Source of the DNA: Alphaproteobacteria bacterium
Lineage (GTDB): Bacteria; Pseudomonadota; Alphaproteobacteria; Rhodobacterales; Rhodobacteraceae
DNA: 43,730 nucleotides
Assembly: GCA_030431485.1 (NCBI GenBank)
Contig: JAUIIR010000032.1
Span: 1 to 43,730 of the forward strand
Reading direction: 5' to 3'
Part shown: piece after piece, positions 24,699 to 34,264 of the stretch
Position numbering within the stretch: the stretch's first letter is position 1
Layout of the letters: every line of letters begins with the position of its first letter
Notes under the pieces: model-generated
Told to the model about the DNA's origin: nothing
The model's database searches: none
The model's input: the letters and a program-made list of their open reading frames with translations, nothing else
Translations under genes and position numbers: made by a program

Positions 24699-25968
24699 CC
24701 TGCGCGCGACCCGGATCTTTGAGAGCCCCGCTGACGCTGCTTATTTCTTTGGCTATTTCGACACGGCGCAGGTCTCGGCGGACGGCACCAAACTGCTGGC
24801 CCTGCGGGTGCAACGTTTTGATCGAGTGCCGGAACCGGACGAAGTGGCCGAGGTCGGCTGGTTCGATCTGGGCGATCCCGACCGCGTCTTTCACAAGATC
24901 GGTGAAACCACCGCCTTCAACTGGCAGCAGGGGGCCATGCTGCAGTTCCTTGGGCCGGACTTTGACAGCCGTGTGATCTGGAACCATTTTGACGGCACAC
25001 GCTTTGCCGCACGCATTCATGATCTGGCAACGGGCGAAGGCCGCGACGTTCCCGCGATCTACAACCCCTTCCCGGATGGCAAAACCGCCGTGACTGTGGA
25101 TTTTGAACGCCACGCCTGGTGCCGCCGCGGCTATAGCTATGGCAACATCATGAAGCTGGAAAAGAACCAGCAGGTCGTGCCGGGTGATGCGATCTGGAAG
25201 GTCGATCTGGAGACCGGAGACAGCTGGCCGATCATCACGCTGGACGCGATGATGGCCCTGCAGCCGCATTCGACGATGGCTGATGCCACGCATTATCTGG
25301 AACACACGACCACGAACCCGTCGGGGTCTCATTTCGTGTTTTTGCACCGCTGGCGCCACGCCAATGGCATCCATTCGCGCCTTTTGGTTGCGCGCGCAGA
25401 CGGAAGCGATATCCGCATTCTGAACGACAGCGGCCGGATGAGCCATTTCTGCTGGGCCAGCGATACGACCTTGCTGGGCTATGGCGGCAAGGCCAACCCT
25501 GTTAATACGCTGCGCCGCAACAAGGCGCTTATCAAAACGCTCTTCATGCCGTTGATGCCGATCTACAAGCGTTTGGTGAAGGACAGCTCTGTCCTGGCCA
25601 AGTCGCTGACTGGCGACGCCTATTACCTCTTTGACATCGAGACTTCAGGCAGCCTTAAGCTGGTCGTTCCGTCGATGCGGGCGGAGGATGGGCACCCAGC
25701 GATGCTGCCAGATGGCAAAAGCTTCATCACGGACACCTATGCGCGCGCGGCGCTGGGGCAGCAGCCAAAGCTTTTTGCCGTGGATCTTGAGGCCGACAGC
25801 CATGTGGTGCTGGACGAGCTTGGCTCGATCCCCGAGCATGACGAAAGCCCCACCCGCTGCGATCTGCACCCTCGCGTGGCAGAGACCTCGCAGGGCACCA
25901 TCGTCAGTATCGACTGTATGGATGGCGGCCAGCGCCGGACCTATGCCTATCGGATAGAGCCTGCCTGA
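24691..25968 (+). CDS. beta-propeller protein, TolB/oligogalacturonate-lyase-like
   Basis: 425 aa with repeated beta-propeller blades (VSADGTKLLALRV, NPSGSHFVFLHRW, MLPDGKSFITDTY). The stretch HTTTNPSGSHFVFLHRWRHANG, then RADGSDIRILNDSGRMSHFCWASD resembles the family of oligogalacturonate lyases (PL22-like), which use histidines in such blades. No signal peptide is seen, so it is cytoplasmic. The ATG overlaps the previous stop. A role in editing uronate-containing repeats is possible given ugd and wecC in the locus, but lyase activity is not shown and a structural propeller is equally possible. Confidence 0.6.
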   Translation: MADLRATRIFESPADAAYFFGYFDTAQVSADGTKLLALRVQRFDRVPEPDEVAEVGWFDLGDPDRVFHKIGETTAFNWQQGAMLQFLGPDFDSRVIWNHFDGTRFAARIHDLATGEGRDVPAIYNPFPDGKTAVTVDFERHAWCRRGYSYGNIMKLEKNQQVVPGDAIWKVDLETGDSWPIITLDAMMALQPHSTMADATHYLEHTTTNPSGSHFVFLHRWRHANGIHSRLLVARADGSDIRILNDSGRMSHFCWASDTTLLGYGGKANPVNTLRRNKALIKTLFMPLMPIYKRLVKDSSVLAKSLTGDAYYLFDIETSGSLKLVVPSMRAEDGHPAMLPDGKSFITDTYARAALGQQPKLFAVDLEADSHVVLDELGSIPEHDESPTRCDLHPRVAETSQGTIVSIDCMDGGQRRTYAYRIEPA

Positions 25969-26609
25969 TGCTTGGCAAGCTCTTGGATACCGTGATTGGC
26001 GGACTCATTCGCAACATCCCAGGCGGGGTAGGGCAACGCGTGCGAGCGGCCTATTGGCGGCGCCGGTTTCGCTCTTGCGGGCGCGTCAAGATCGACGAGG
26101 GCGTGATCTTTCAATACCCCGAACAGATTGAGATGGGGAACAATGTTTGGATCATGCCCTATTCAGTCCTAACGGCGCCCGCGCCGGAGGCGGACAAAAG
26201 CGTTGACGGTCGCTCAGGCGGCGTGCTCCGTATTGGCAACGAGGTGCAAGTTGGGGCCTATAACCTGATCAACGGCACTGGTGGTTTAAGTATTGGAAAT
26301 TGCGTGACGCTGTCGGCGCGGGTGTCGATTTATTCGGCCACGCATCTGCCGCGGAACCCGGACGATCCAACGCAAGAGGTCGGCAGCAACGGTATGGTGC
26401 GGCACCTGCCAGTGTTCTCTAAACAAGGCCCCATCAGCATCGGGGACGGGGCCTGGCTGGGCCTGCACACAGCGGTTATCTGCTGTAACGTGGGGGCGCA
26501 GGGCTTTGTCACAAGCGGCACGATCCTGGCCCGCGATCTGCCAGCGGGAATGCAGACCAAACCCGACGGATCCACGCGCCCACGTTATGCTGACAGGGGG
26601 GCTTCATGA
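25968..26609 (+). CDS. left-handed beta-helix (hexapeptide) acyltransferase
   Basis: 213 aa. The first 70 residues are basic; then hexapeptide repeats: VIFQYPEQIEMGNNVWIMP, VLRIGNEVQVGAYNLINGTGGLSIGNCVTLSARVSIYS, then ISIGDGAWLGLHTAVIC. These match the WcaF/maltose-acetyltransferase type, which acetylates sugars with acetyl-CoA. It could O-acetylate the repeat or N-acetylate the amino sugar. Coupled by a 1-bp overlap (TGATG) to the previous gene and by ATGA to the next. Confidence 0.82.
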   Translation: MLGKLLDTVIGGLIRNIPGGVGQRVRAAYWRRRFRSCGRVKIDEGVIFQYPEQIEMGNNVWIMPYSVLTAPAPEADKSVDGRSGGVLRIGNEVQVGAYNLINGTGGLSIGNCVTLSARVSIYSATHLPRNPDDPTQEVGSNGMVRHLPVFSKQGPISIGDGAWLGLHTAVICCNVGAQGFVTSGTILARDLPAGMQTKPDGSTRPRYADRGAS

Positions 26610-27631
26610 GCACGCCACGGATTCTGGTCGTGACCGCTGGCCTAGGCACAAAGCGCAACGCGCTGGCCGAGGCGCTGCGCGGGCAATATGGTGCCGAGGT
26701 GCTTCCCGGAAAAGCCCGAGCCGAGGGCAAGCTGGACAAGGTCTGGCGCAGGCTGGGCCTGGCTGAACGCCTTGGAACCAACGCCGCCAATATCCGAATT
26801 TTGAACCGCGACATCCTTGCGCGGGACTTCGATATCCTTTTTGTGGTGAAGGGCAACTTTGTCACCGCCGAGACCATTCGCGCGCTGAAAGCGCGGCTCA
26901 ATCCACCGAAAATCATTGGCTGGTCGCCAGATGACATTTACTTGCCGCACAACCACTCCACAGTGTTGAAGGCGGCGGCACCGCTATACGATACTTTCTA
27001 CACGGCCAAATCTCTGAACGTCACGCAAGGGGAATTGGCGTCTATGGGATTTGCCGATCCGCGGTTCCTGCACCAGGGCTACGACCGCGACTTGCACCGA
27101 CCGCTGCCCAACCCCGAGTCCCGCTTTGCCGGGTGCGCGACATTCGTAGGATTTGGCGAGCAGGACCGCTTTGAAAAACTCAACCATCTCGCAAGGAACG
27201 GGATAGAGGTTGATGTATGGGGCAATGGCTGGACCGCGTCGATGCGGGCGGCTGCGCATGACAATCTGGTTATTCACGGCCATCCGATCCTGGGGGATGA
27301 CTACACCGACGCTCTCTCGAATTCCGCTATTAGCTTCTGTTTTCTGCGCAAGCTGAACCGCGACTTGCATACCTCGCGCACGTTCGAAATCCCGGCCTGT
27401 GGCGGTTTCATGCTCGCGGAGCGCACGGACGAGCACCGAAAATATTTTGCCGAAGACATCGAAGCGGTCTATTTCCAAGACGCTGACGAGTTGTTGGCGA
27501 AAACGCGGCTTTACATGGCAGATCCACACGCGCGGGCGCGGATTGCCGCGGCCGGCCGACAGCGTTGCCTGCAGAGCGACTATTCCTATCATCGCCTTGC
27601 CCGCGATATGATCGAGGCCGCACAGGCATGA
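26606..27631 (+). CDS. CgeB-like glycosyltransferase
   Basis: A 341-aa protein of the CgeB/GT1-like family: ILVVTAGLGTKRNALAEALR at the start, IIGWSPDDIYLPHNHS (a D-D near residue 112), VDVWGNGW, LNRDLHTSRTFEIPACGGFMLAER, and EHRKYFAEDIEAVYFQD. These are the conserved C-terminal blocks of this family, which is common in polysaccharide and flagellin-glycosylation loci. Substrate unknown. ATGA overlap at both ends. Confidence 0.8.
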   Translation: MSTPRILVVTAGLGTKRNALAEALRGQYGAEVLPGKARAEGKLDKVWRRLGLAERLGTNAANIRILNRDILARDFDILFVVKGNFVTAETIRALKARLNPPKIIGWSPDDIYLPHNHSTVLKAAAPLYDTFYTAKSLNVTQGELASMGFADPRFLHQGYDRDLHRPLPNPESRFAGCATFVGFGEQDRFEKLNHLARNGIEVDVWGNGWTASMRAAAHDNLVIHGHPILGDDYTDALSNSAISFCFLRKLNRDLHTSRTFEIPACGGFMLAERTDEHRKYFAEDIEAVYFQDADELLAKTRLYMADPHARARIAAAGRQRCLQSDYSYHRLARDMIEAAQA

Positions 27632-28881
27632 AGGTGCGCAGCATCCTCAAGCAATCGGGGATGTCCTTCCTGGTATCAAACGTTGTTTTTGTTGCGACCT
27701 TCCTTGGCAATGTGGCCTTGGTCAGGATGTTGTTGCCAGAGGATTTCGGCTTTGTCGCCCTCGCCTCATCACTGGTTGGGCTGATCGAGATCGTAACCAC
27801 CTTCGCGTTTAACACGGTGCTCATTCAACAGCGCGATCAATCCTCGTTGGCCCGGACGGTGTTCCAGTTGGCGTTGGTGGTGCTGGGGTTGAAGCTGGTT
27901 CTGGGAGCTGTGTTCTACCTGACGGGTCAAAGCGTGTATGACCAACAAATCTGGACCCTCTTCGCCGTGATCCTTGCCAGCAAGATGTTTTCTGGGTTGG
28001 GTCCACTTTTGGTCGCGCGGTTGGAAAAACGCGGTGATTTCCTGCCCGCCACACTCGTCACCTCCGGCGCGACGCTTCTGTCCGTGGGCTTGGCCGTTGC
28101 CGCGGTCTATGCAGGTGCTGGCCTATATGGGCTTTTGCTTCGCGAGGCATTGCCGCCTGTCATCGTCTTTGTCGCGATGGTTCTTGTATACCCAAGCGTC
28201 GTCCCACGGGGATTGTTGCAGGCAAACCGGCGACAACTACGTGTCGTTGCGGGAGCCTCGACAAGGCTATATTTCCAGCGCGGTGCCGAATTGAGCTTTA
28301 TGAGGTTCCCGCTGTTGATGATCGAGGCGCAATTCGGGGCGGCCACGCTGGGTCTTTATGCTCAGACCACCTATTTGGTTACGCTGGTGAATCGCGTGAC
28401 AAGTATTGTCAATCAGCAGGTCGCGCTGGTCTTTTTCAGCCGAAATCGGCGTGACGCGCAAGAAACACGATCGGGTTTCCTGCTGCTGCTGGCCGCGAAT
28501 TCGCTTGTTGCGCTCCCGGCCACAGTCGTTTTGTGGGTGTTTCCAAAGGATATTATTCTGTTTCTTTGGGGCGAGAACTGGTTGGAGACCGTGCCCTACT
28601 TGCAGGTCATGGCCGTGATGACCTTCCTCTTGCCGATCTTCACTGTTCTGAAGTCTCGGTTGCTTGGGCTCCGTCGAAATCACGCAATAACATTTGTTTA
28701 CTTGGCAGGGATTCTCCTTTTGGCCGGCGGGCTTTGGTTGGTGCGCGACTTGTCCGATCCGAATGACTGGCTTGCTGGTCTGACGGTTGCCGCTTATTCG
28801 ATGATGGTCGTGTTGTGCGCTGCCCTATTGTGGGCACTGGGAAACAAAACTCGTCGGCAAGTGCCGACTTCCACGCAATAA
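27628..28881 (+). CDS. wzx: oligosaccharide flippase, Wzx/ExoT-like
   Basis: 417 aa from the ATG at 27628, which overlaps the previous stop (ATGA); a longer frame from 27565 lacks support. It has twelve or more hydrophobic helices starting VRSILKQSGMSFLVSNVVFVATFLGNVALVRMLLPEDFG, the hallmark N-terminus of the polysaccharide-transporter (MOP) family. It should translocate the lipid-linked repeat across the inner membrane. It is the only flippase in the window, yet two polymerase/ligase-type proteins are present. Confidence 0.9.
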   Translation: MKVRSILKQSGMSFLVSNVVFVATFLGNVALVRMLLPEDFGFVALASSLVGLIEIVTTFAFNTVLIQQRDQSSLARTVFQLALVVLGLKLVLGAVFYLTGQSVYDQQIWTLFAVILASKMFSGLGPLLVARLEKRGDFLPATLVTSGATLLSVGLAVAAVYAGAGLYGLLLREALPPVIVFVAMVLVYPSVVPRGLLQANRRQLRVVAGASTRLYFQRGAELSFMRFPLLMIEAQFGAATLGLYAQTTYLVTLVNRVTSIVNQQVALVFFSRNRRDAQETRSGFLLLLAANSLVALPATVVLWVFPKDIILFLWGENWLETVPYLQVMAVMTFLLPIFTVLKSRLLGLRRNHAITFVYLAGILLLAGGLWLVRDLSDPNDWLAGLTVAAYSMMVVLCAALLWALGNKTRRQVPTSTQ

Positions 28882-28903
28882 GTTCAACGGGTAGGATAAA
28901 ACA

Positions 28904-30085
28904 ATGGCAAACCCGCGCAAACTGAAGATCAACATCGTGGTTGGTGGCAGGTTTCACGCCGCTCAGTTGTACCAGTGTTTGACCACCCTGGGACATGACG
29001 TGCACATCTATGCCACATCTCCTGCGCGGTACTTCAAAAAAGTGCCACGAGATCGCGTGACGTTTATTCCAAAGCCGGCACAACTGATCCAGAAAGGGCT
29101 GAAAGTCCGAGCGCCCCGCATTGTGTCAGAGTGGAGTTCGACCGCCTTTGACGTCCTGGTCTCTCGGATCATGCGCCCAGCCGACGTGATCTGGGGGTTC
29201 AACGGTGACAGCTACCTGACGGCACGCCGCGCCAAGGCAAGGGGTGAGATATACGTGTGCGACCGTGCTTGTCCTCATATTCTGACACAAGAGGCTCTTT
29301 TGGTTCGTGAGTCTGCCGAGTTGGGCTATCCTTATGCGCGGCAAACCAAACGAACGTTGGAACGGTTTCTGGGTGAATACGCCTTGGCAGAAAAGATTGT
29401 CGTACCCTCGCAATATTCCGCAAGGAGTTTTCCTAAGCATGGCATCGAAGATACCCGCGTCACTATTGCCCCGCTTGACGCAAATGCTCCGAAGTCGGCT
29501 GTCAATGATGCCGACAAAATGACTTTTGACGGCGCGTCTGAAACAGACATCCTGGTCGGCATGGTTGGCGGGTCGTTTTTGCGCAAGGGTATTCTTTACC
29601 TGCTGCGCGCGGTTGACGCCATGGGGCGGGATGACATTCGGATCGTCCTTCGAGCCCATGCAAAAGGCATCCTGAAACACCCGGAAGCGGCGCAATTGTG
29701 CCAAAAGCTTCGCGTAGTGTTTGTGCCTTATCTCGAAGACATCAACAGGTTCTACAGATCCCTGGACATGTTTGTCCTTCCGTCCGTGGACGAAGGTTTT
29801 GGCATGGTTGTCTACGAAGCGTTGCGCAATGGAACACCGGTCATCGCGACCGATCACGTTGGGGCCATCGACGTAATGACGCCAGGCGAGCACTATCTTC
29901 AAGTCCCGGCGGCAGACGCAAAACGGCTTGCGTCGGCCATTTCCTCGTTGGCCGAAGCGCCGGCCAAACGGGCGCAGCTTGGGTCGGCGGGGCAGGCGTT
30001 CTACAACGCGCGCATGCAGGGTGGCGGGCACTACCAAGCGGCGGTGAAGGCCATTGTCGATGACCTTGTGGAAGGGCGCAGCTAG
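28904..30085 (+). CDS. GT4-family glycosyltransferase
   Basis: 393 aa. Acceptor half starts KLKINIVVGGRFHAAQLYQCL. The middle is ARACPHILTQEALLVRESAEL-like (a CDRACPH motif). The donor half has VGMVGGSFLRKGILYLLRAVD and the classic PSVDEGFGMVVYEALRNGTP with E-x7-E. The start is 22 bp after wzx, the widest gap in this part of the operon. It is followed 3 bp later by the wzy-type gene. Donor unknown. Confidence 0.85.
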   Translation: MANPRKLKINIVVGGRFHAAQLYQCLTTLGHDVHIYATSPARYFKKVPRDRVTFIPKPAQLIQKGLKVRAPRIVSEWSSTAFDVLVSRIMRPADVIWGFNGDSYLTARRAKARGEIYVCDRACPHILTQEALLVRESAELGYPYARQTKRTLERFLGEYALAEKIVVPSQYSARSFPKHGIEDTRVTIAPLDANAPKSAVNDADKMTFDGASETDILVGMVGGSFLRKGILYLLRAVDAMGRDDIRIVLRAHAKGILKHPEAAQLCQKLRVVFVPYLEDINRFYRSLDMFVLPSVDEGFGMVVYEALRNGTPVIATDHVGAIDVMTPGEHYLQVPAADAKRLASAISSLAEAPAKRAQLGSAGQAFYNARMQGGGHYQAAVKAIVDDLVEGRS

Positions 30086-30088
30086 ACT

Positions 30089-31426
30089 ATGTGGTTCTGG
30101 GCGCTCTTCAACATAGCGGTCAGTTTGATCCTGTATTCCTGGATCAAAGCCCCATTGGTTCGCGCTTATTTGATCGTCAACTATGTGTTAATTGTGAATC
30201 CACCGCTCATGTGGATTTTTTTCGGCTTATCGCATCCAAAGTTCATTCCCGGAGACGTGAACTATTCAATAGCGCTCGTCTTTATGGTGATGTTCAATAT
30301 TGTTCTTTGTTCCAGCTTCGTAATTCTCAAGAAAGTTCTGCCGAAATCGCGCATTGCACAACGGCGGGTCGTGGGTCATCGACTTAACTTCAGCCCTCAT
30401 TTCAACCTCTTGGTTTTTATTACCCTTGCTCTGGCGCTGGTCGGATTTGTCGGTAAATTTGGCCTAAACTCAGCCGGCGCTTTTCGAATGAACGAGAATA
30501 ACGGGGGGAGCGCAGGTCCGTTTCTGCAGCTGATGAAGGTTTTTGCGGGTTTCGATCTATTTGCCATTATTCTTCTTGGTGAAATGCGCCTTGCCTCCAA
30601 AAAAGTAAGACCTTCGCTAAATGCAGCTCTCTTGTTTTTGCTTGGCCTTTCTCTTACCTTTGCAATCGCATCCGGGTCGCGATCGCAATCGGTGACCATC
30701 TTGATTTTGTCAGTCCTGGCCTACCGTGACTTAGTTCGACGAAACTGGATGATCGTATATCCGTCGATCCTGGCCGGAGCGCCCTCGATCTTCTTGTTGT
30801 TTCCATTGCTTGGCTACTATCGGAACAACGAATTCAGTTTTGCGGAAGCACGTTACAGACTGCGTGAAAGTGGACTGCAGGTTTCGGAAATTTTTTCAGA
30901 CGTTATTGTAACCCGCCTCAACTATCACGAGGTACTGGGACGAGTGGTTGACTATGTGTCATTCCATGGTCCCGCTGGTGGTTCGGTATACTGGAACAAT
31001 ATCATTGGTTTCATCCCACGACTTATTTGGCCGGGAAAACCACAAATCTCCAACAATAGCCGCGAACTTGGTCACCAACTTGATTTGGTAACGCTCGATG
31101 ATCAGACGACATCAATTGGCCTTCAGGTTGTGGGCGAAGCTTTTTATGAGTATGGTTGGTTAGGCCTTTGGGTGGCAGTTTTCCAAGCAGCAATCTTCGC
31201 GTTGATCCACAAAAATTTCTTTAGACCCCACAACCCCGCTGCCATGACTGTATACAGCTATGCCACTTTCTACATCCTGCAACGCGACGGGTATTTTGCC
31301 GTGGTTCCAGGGTTGATCTGGCTGGTCATCGGATTCACCTGTTTTTTCTTCACGTTTCGACTATTTCTGCCGCGTTTGACCCGGTCTACACCCAATGAAG
31401 CTCTGCCATATCGTTTCTCACATTGA
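30089..31426 (+). CDS. wzy: oligosaccharide repeat-unit polymerase (Wzy-like)
   Basis: A 445-aa polytopic membrane protein with roughly ten to twelve helices and a big loop after residue 250. The family motif GFIPRLIWPGKP (about 308-319) is typical of oligosaccharide repeat-unit polymerases, as is the loop SIGLQVVGEAFYEYGWLG. It polymerises flipped repeats in the periplasm. Local base composition is clearly AT-richer than the first part of the operon (about 40% GC in the line at 30181 versus about 72% at 22201), common for wzy. It overlaps the next gene by 32 bp. Confidence 0.87.
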   Translation: MWFWALFNIAVSLILYSWIKAPLVRAYLIVNYVLIVNPPLMWIFFGLSHPKFIPGDVNYSIALVFMVMFNIVLCSSFVILKKVLPKSRIAQRRVVGHRLNFSPHFNLLVFITLALALVGFVGKFGLNSAGAFRMNENNGGSAGPFLQLMKVFAGFDLFAIILLGEMRLASKKVRPSLNAALLFLLGLSLTFAIASGSRSQSVTILILSVLAYRDLVRRNWMIVYPSILAGAPSIFLLFPLLGYYRNNEFSFAEARYRLRESGLQVSEIFSDVIVTRLNYHEVLGRVVDYVSFHGPAGGSVYWNNIIGFIPRLIWPGKPQISNNSRELGHQLDLVTLDDQTTSIGLQVVGEAFYEYGWLGLWVAVFQAAIFALIHKNFFRPHNPAAMTVYSYATFYILQRDGYFAVVPGLIWLVIGFTCFFFTFRLFLPRLTRSTPNEALPYRFSH

Positions 31427-32534
31427 CGAAGAGGCCAGTGGGCCGTCTTACAGCGTTCCGCGGCTCACGCAGTCGATTTCCGGCCAGGGACACGATATCA
31501 CTTTGGCGACGCTGGACCGTGGGTCCGGCCAACGCAGTCTTGCCGGTGTCGAGCATCTTGCCTTTCGGCAATCGCGGGTGTTGCAAAAACTTGGCCGCTC
31601 TGTCGCGATGCAAGAGTGGTTGAGCAAGGCCAATGCGCATGGATTTGATGTGTTTCACAGCCATGGGCTTTGGATGATGCCCAATATCTACCCTGCCCGA
31701 GCAGCTGCTCGCAATCGGATTCCTCATGTGGTGGCCCCAAGGGGGACGCTCGACCCCGCAGCGCTTGCCTATTCTCGCCGCGTCAAAGAAGTTTTTTGGC
31801 GCTTGGGTCAAAAGCGCGCCTTGCAATTGGCCTCCGCGTTGCATGCTACGTCCGAGGAAGAGGCGATACACATTCGCGCTCAAGGGTTGCGACAGCCCAT
31901 CATTCTTTCCCCAAACGGTATCGATATTCCAAAGTCATCGCGCCCTTTGGGTGGCGCTCGGCGGACGCTTCTTTATCTCGGCAGGTTGCACGAGAAGAAA
32001 GGGCTGGATCTGCTGTTGGCCGCTTGGAGCAATCTTGAACCGGCGTACCTTGATTGGGATCTTCGCATCATCGGAAAAGGATCTGCATCTTTTGAGGCTG
32101 GTTTGGCGGAACAGATCAAGCGATTGAGGCTGACACGCGTAGAGTTGGAAGGCCCCGCCTATGGAGAGGACAAACTGTCCGCGTTTCAAAATGCTGACCT
32201 GTTTGTCTTGCCGACGCGTGGCGAAAACTTTGGAATGGTAGTCGCCGAGGCCTTGGCGACGGGCACACCTGTCGTGACCACAACTGGGGCCCCTTGGAAA
32301 GGTTTGAAGGAGTATCAAGCGGGTTGGTGGACAGGACCCAATGTGCAGGCCATCCAGGCGTCTTTGCACGATGCAATGTCCACGCCTCGCCAAGGACTAG
32401 AGGAAATGGGATTGCGCGGACGCGCATGGATGAAGGCCGCTTTCGGATGGGATCGAATTGGCGCGGACCTCGTCGAGGTCTATGTCTGGCTGCTGAACGG
32501 TGGCGACTGTCCCAAAGCCGTGTTGGACGGATGA
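31395..32534 (+). CDS. GT4-family glycosyltransferase
   Basis: 379 aa, ATG inside the end of the wzy gene. Acceptor half: KLCHIVSHIDEEASGPSYSV and FHSHGLWMMPNIYPARAA. Donor half: LYLGRLHEKKGLDLLLAAW, IIGKGSASFEAGLAEQIKRL, and PTRGENFGMVVAEALATGTP with E-x7-E. The pattern is a standard capsule/EPS GT4. A four-base ATGA overlap links it to the following GT2. Donor unknown. Confidence 0.87.
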   Translation: MKLCHIVSHIDEEASGPSYSVPRLTQSISGQGHDITLATLDRGSGQRSLAGVEHLAFRQSRVLQKLGRSVAMQEWLSKANAHGFDVFHSHGLWMMPNIYPARAAARNRIPHVVAPRGTLDPAALAYSRRVKEVFWRLGQKRALQLASALHATSEEEAIHIRAQGLRQPIILSPNGIDIPKSSRPLGGARRTLLYLGRLHEKKGLDLLLAAWSNLEPAYLDWDLRIIGKGSASFEAGLAEQIKRLRLTRVELEGPAYGEDKLSAFQNADLFVLPTRGENFGMVVAEALATGTPVVTTTGAPWKGLKEYQAGWWTGPNVQAIQASLHDAMSTPRQGLEEMGLRGRAWMKAAFGWDRIGADLVEVYVWLLNGGDCPKAVLDG

Positions 32535-33448
32535 CGTCAAGAGGTATGGACATGCGGGATCCTTTGCCATTGGCAGTTTTGATGATTTCACGTGATGAGG
32601 CCCACAATATTCCAGAGGTGCTCAAGAACCTGGAGGGTTTTGCCTCGCAAGTCTTTCTTGTGGACAGCTATAGCACAGACGCAACCGTTGAATTGGCGTT
32701 GGAACTTGGCGCACATGTTGTGCAGCGCCCCTTCAAGGATTTTGGAGACCAGTGGAATTTTGCCGTGTCCAAAAATCTTCCGGTGACGCAGCCGTGGTCC
32801 ATGAAGCTTGATCCCGACGAAAGATTGACGGATGCGCTTAAGGAACAAATTCGCTTGGCGCTAGCGGAAGATGCGGCAGATGCCATAGAGTTCCCCCGGC
32901 GGCTTTGGTTCATGGGCAAGCCACTGCCGGTGCGGCAGGACGTGCTGCGGATTTGGCGGACCGGCACTTGCCGGTTTACCGACAGCAAAGTCAATGAACA
33001 CCCGGTTGTTGGTGGCAAGCGTCTGCGACTGACAGGGGAACTGGAACACCACGATAGCCCGACGCTGCACCATTGGTATGAGAAGCAGAACCGATACAGT
33101 ACAGCCGAGGCCAACATTGCCTTCACAGGGCAGGGGCGCACCGCTTTGCCTCGGGTGTTTGGCGGCAAATTGGAACGTCGGGCTTGGCTCAAATCGTTCT
33201 ACAACTATTTGCCCGCGCGGCACTTTTTGATGACCTTTTACTGCCTGCTGGTTCTGGGCGCGTGGAGGGGCGGACGTGTGGGGTTTATATGGGCTCGAAT
33301 GCGCGGCGAAGTGTTTCGCATGCGCGCGTTGAAACGGTTGGAAATGCAATGGCATGGCGCAGCATATGACGTGCCGAGCCGTGCTATTGGAACGCCCCAT
33401 GCGGGCGTCGCTCAATTTGATACTGATGCTTCTGTCACTGACAGATGA
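32531..33448 (+). CDS. GT2-family glycosyltransferase, WaaE-like
   Basis: 305 aa from the ATG at 32531 (overlapping stop); the ATG at 32552 is possible because AAGAGG lies 8 nt before it. The GT-A core is MISRDEAHNIPEVLKNL, VDSYSTDATVELALE, GDQWNFAV and LDPDERLTDAL (a DPD-type metal site). This is the WaaE/KdtX-like group. Near the C-terminus is a hydrophobic segment (FLMTFYCLLVLGAW) that may tether it to the membrane. A longer in-frame reading from 32294 lies inside the previous gene and is rejected. Confidence 0.87.
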   Translation: MTSRGMDMRDPLPLAVLMISRDEAHNIPEVLKNLEGFASQVFLVDSYSTDATVELALELGAHVVQRPFKDFGDQWNFAVSKNLPVTQPWSMKLDPDERLTDALKEQIRLALAEDAADAIEFPRRLWFMGKPLPVRQDVLRIWRTGTCRFTDSKVNEHPVVGGKRLRLTGELEHHDSPTLHHWYEKQNRYSTAEANIAFTGQGRTALPRVFGGKLERRAWLKSFYNYLPARHFLMTFYCLLVLGAWRGGRVGFIWARMRGEVFRMRALKRLEMQWHGAAYDVPSRAIGTPHAGVAQFDTDASVTDR

Positions 33449-33460
33449 GACAGGGATGAA

Positions 33461-34264
33461 ATGGAACATCTACGCAAGGCTGTGCGGAAAATCGTCGGAT
33501 GGGATTCGTGGGTGTACCGCCGTGCATCGCAGATACTGAACCTATTCAGTTTACTCAAATGTGAAGGTCTAAGCACGACGCGCGCGCTGACACGGCTGGG
33601 CAGGTCAGCGCCTGGCGGCTCGGCTGAACCGCTGCGCTTTCGGCGCCTGACGCACCCGTTCCACATTCGCCCGGGCACAAAGGACACCTCTGTTGCGATC
33701 AACAATTTTGTCCGCGAGGAATACGGTGCCTTTGGCGAATTAAAGGATCCCAAACTGCTGGTTGATGGCGGCGCCTATATTGGGGACACAACCGCATATT
33801 TTCTGTCGCGTTTTCCCAAGCTGCGATCGCTGGCTTTAGAGCCGATGGCTGACAGCATCGAGATGGCGCGTCTGAACTTAGCCCCATACGGCGAGCGGGT
33901 GGAACTGCGGGAAGCAGCGTTGACCGTGGACGGGACCACGGTCCGCATGTCCGGTGTCCAGACCGGTGCGCGTATCGGTGAAAGCGGCGACATCGAAGTG
34001 CCGTCGCTCAGCATTCCGCAAATCCTAGAAAGCACCCCGGAAAAGCACATCAACATCCTGAAGTTGGATATCGAAGGTGCCGAAGGCCCGATCTTTGCTC
34101 AATCTCCGGAAATCTGGTTGGACTGGGTGGAATTGATCATCGTGGAAACTCATGGCCCGGACATCACCGACACCGTACTGACAGCGCTAAAGGCGAATGG
34201 TTGGACTGCGGTGCGTGCGCGCAACCTGTATTTCTGCCGCAAGGAACAAAAGGGACTTCGATGA
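33461..34264 (+). CDS. FkbM-family methyltransferase
   Basis: 267 aa. The SAM-binding region reads LLVDGGAYIGDTTAYFLSRFP (about 104-124). LKLDIEGAEGPIF and VELIIVETHG follow, all conserved in FkbM proteins. It likely O-methylates a hydroxyl on the repeat or on an end sugar. It sits directly upstream of the bi-domain oxidoreductase with an ATGA overlap. AGGGATG serves as the ribosome-binding site. Confidence 0.87.
   Translation: MEHLRKAVRKIVGWDSWVYRRASQILNLFSLLKCEGLSTTRALTRLGRSAPGGSAEPLRFRRLTHPFHIRPGTKDTSVAINNFVREEYGAFGELKDPKLLVDGGAYIGDTTAYFLSRFPKLRSLALEPMADSIEMARLNLAPYGERVELREAALTVDGTTVRMSGVQTGARIGESGDIEVPSLSIPQILESTPEKHINILKLDIEGAEGPIFAQSPEIWLDWVELIIVETHGPDITDTVLTALKANGWTAVRARNLYFCRKEQKGLR

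Noticed and set aside
32294-32530. N-terminal extension of the GT2 gene by 79 residues
   Set aside because: It lies entirely within the preceding glycosyltransferase gene; the ATGA overlap at 32531 is the normal coupling pattern here.
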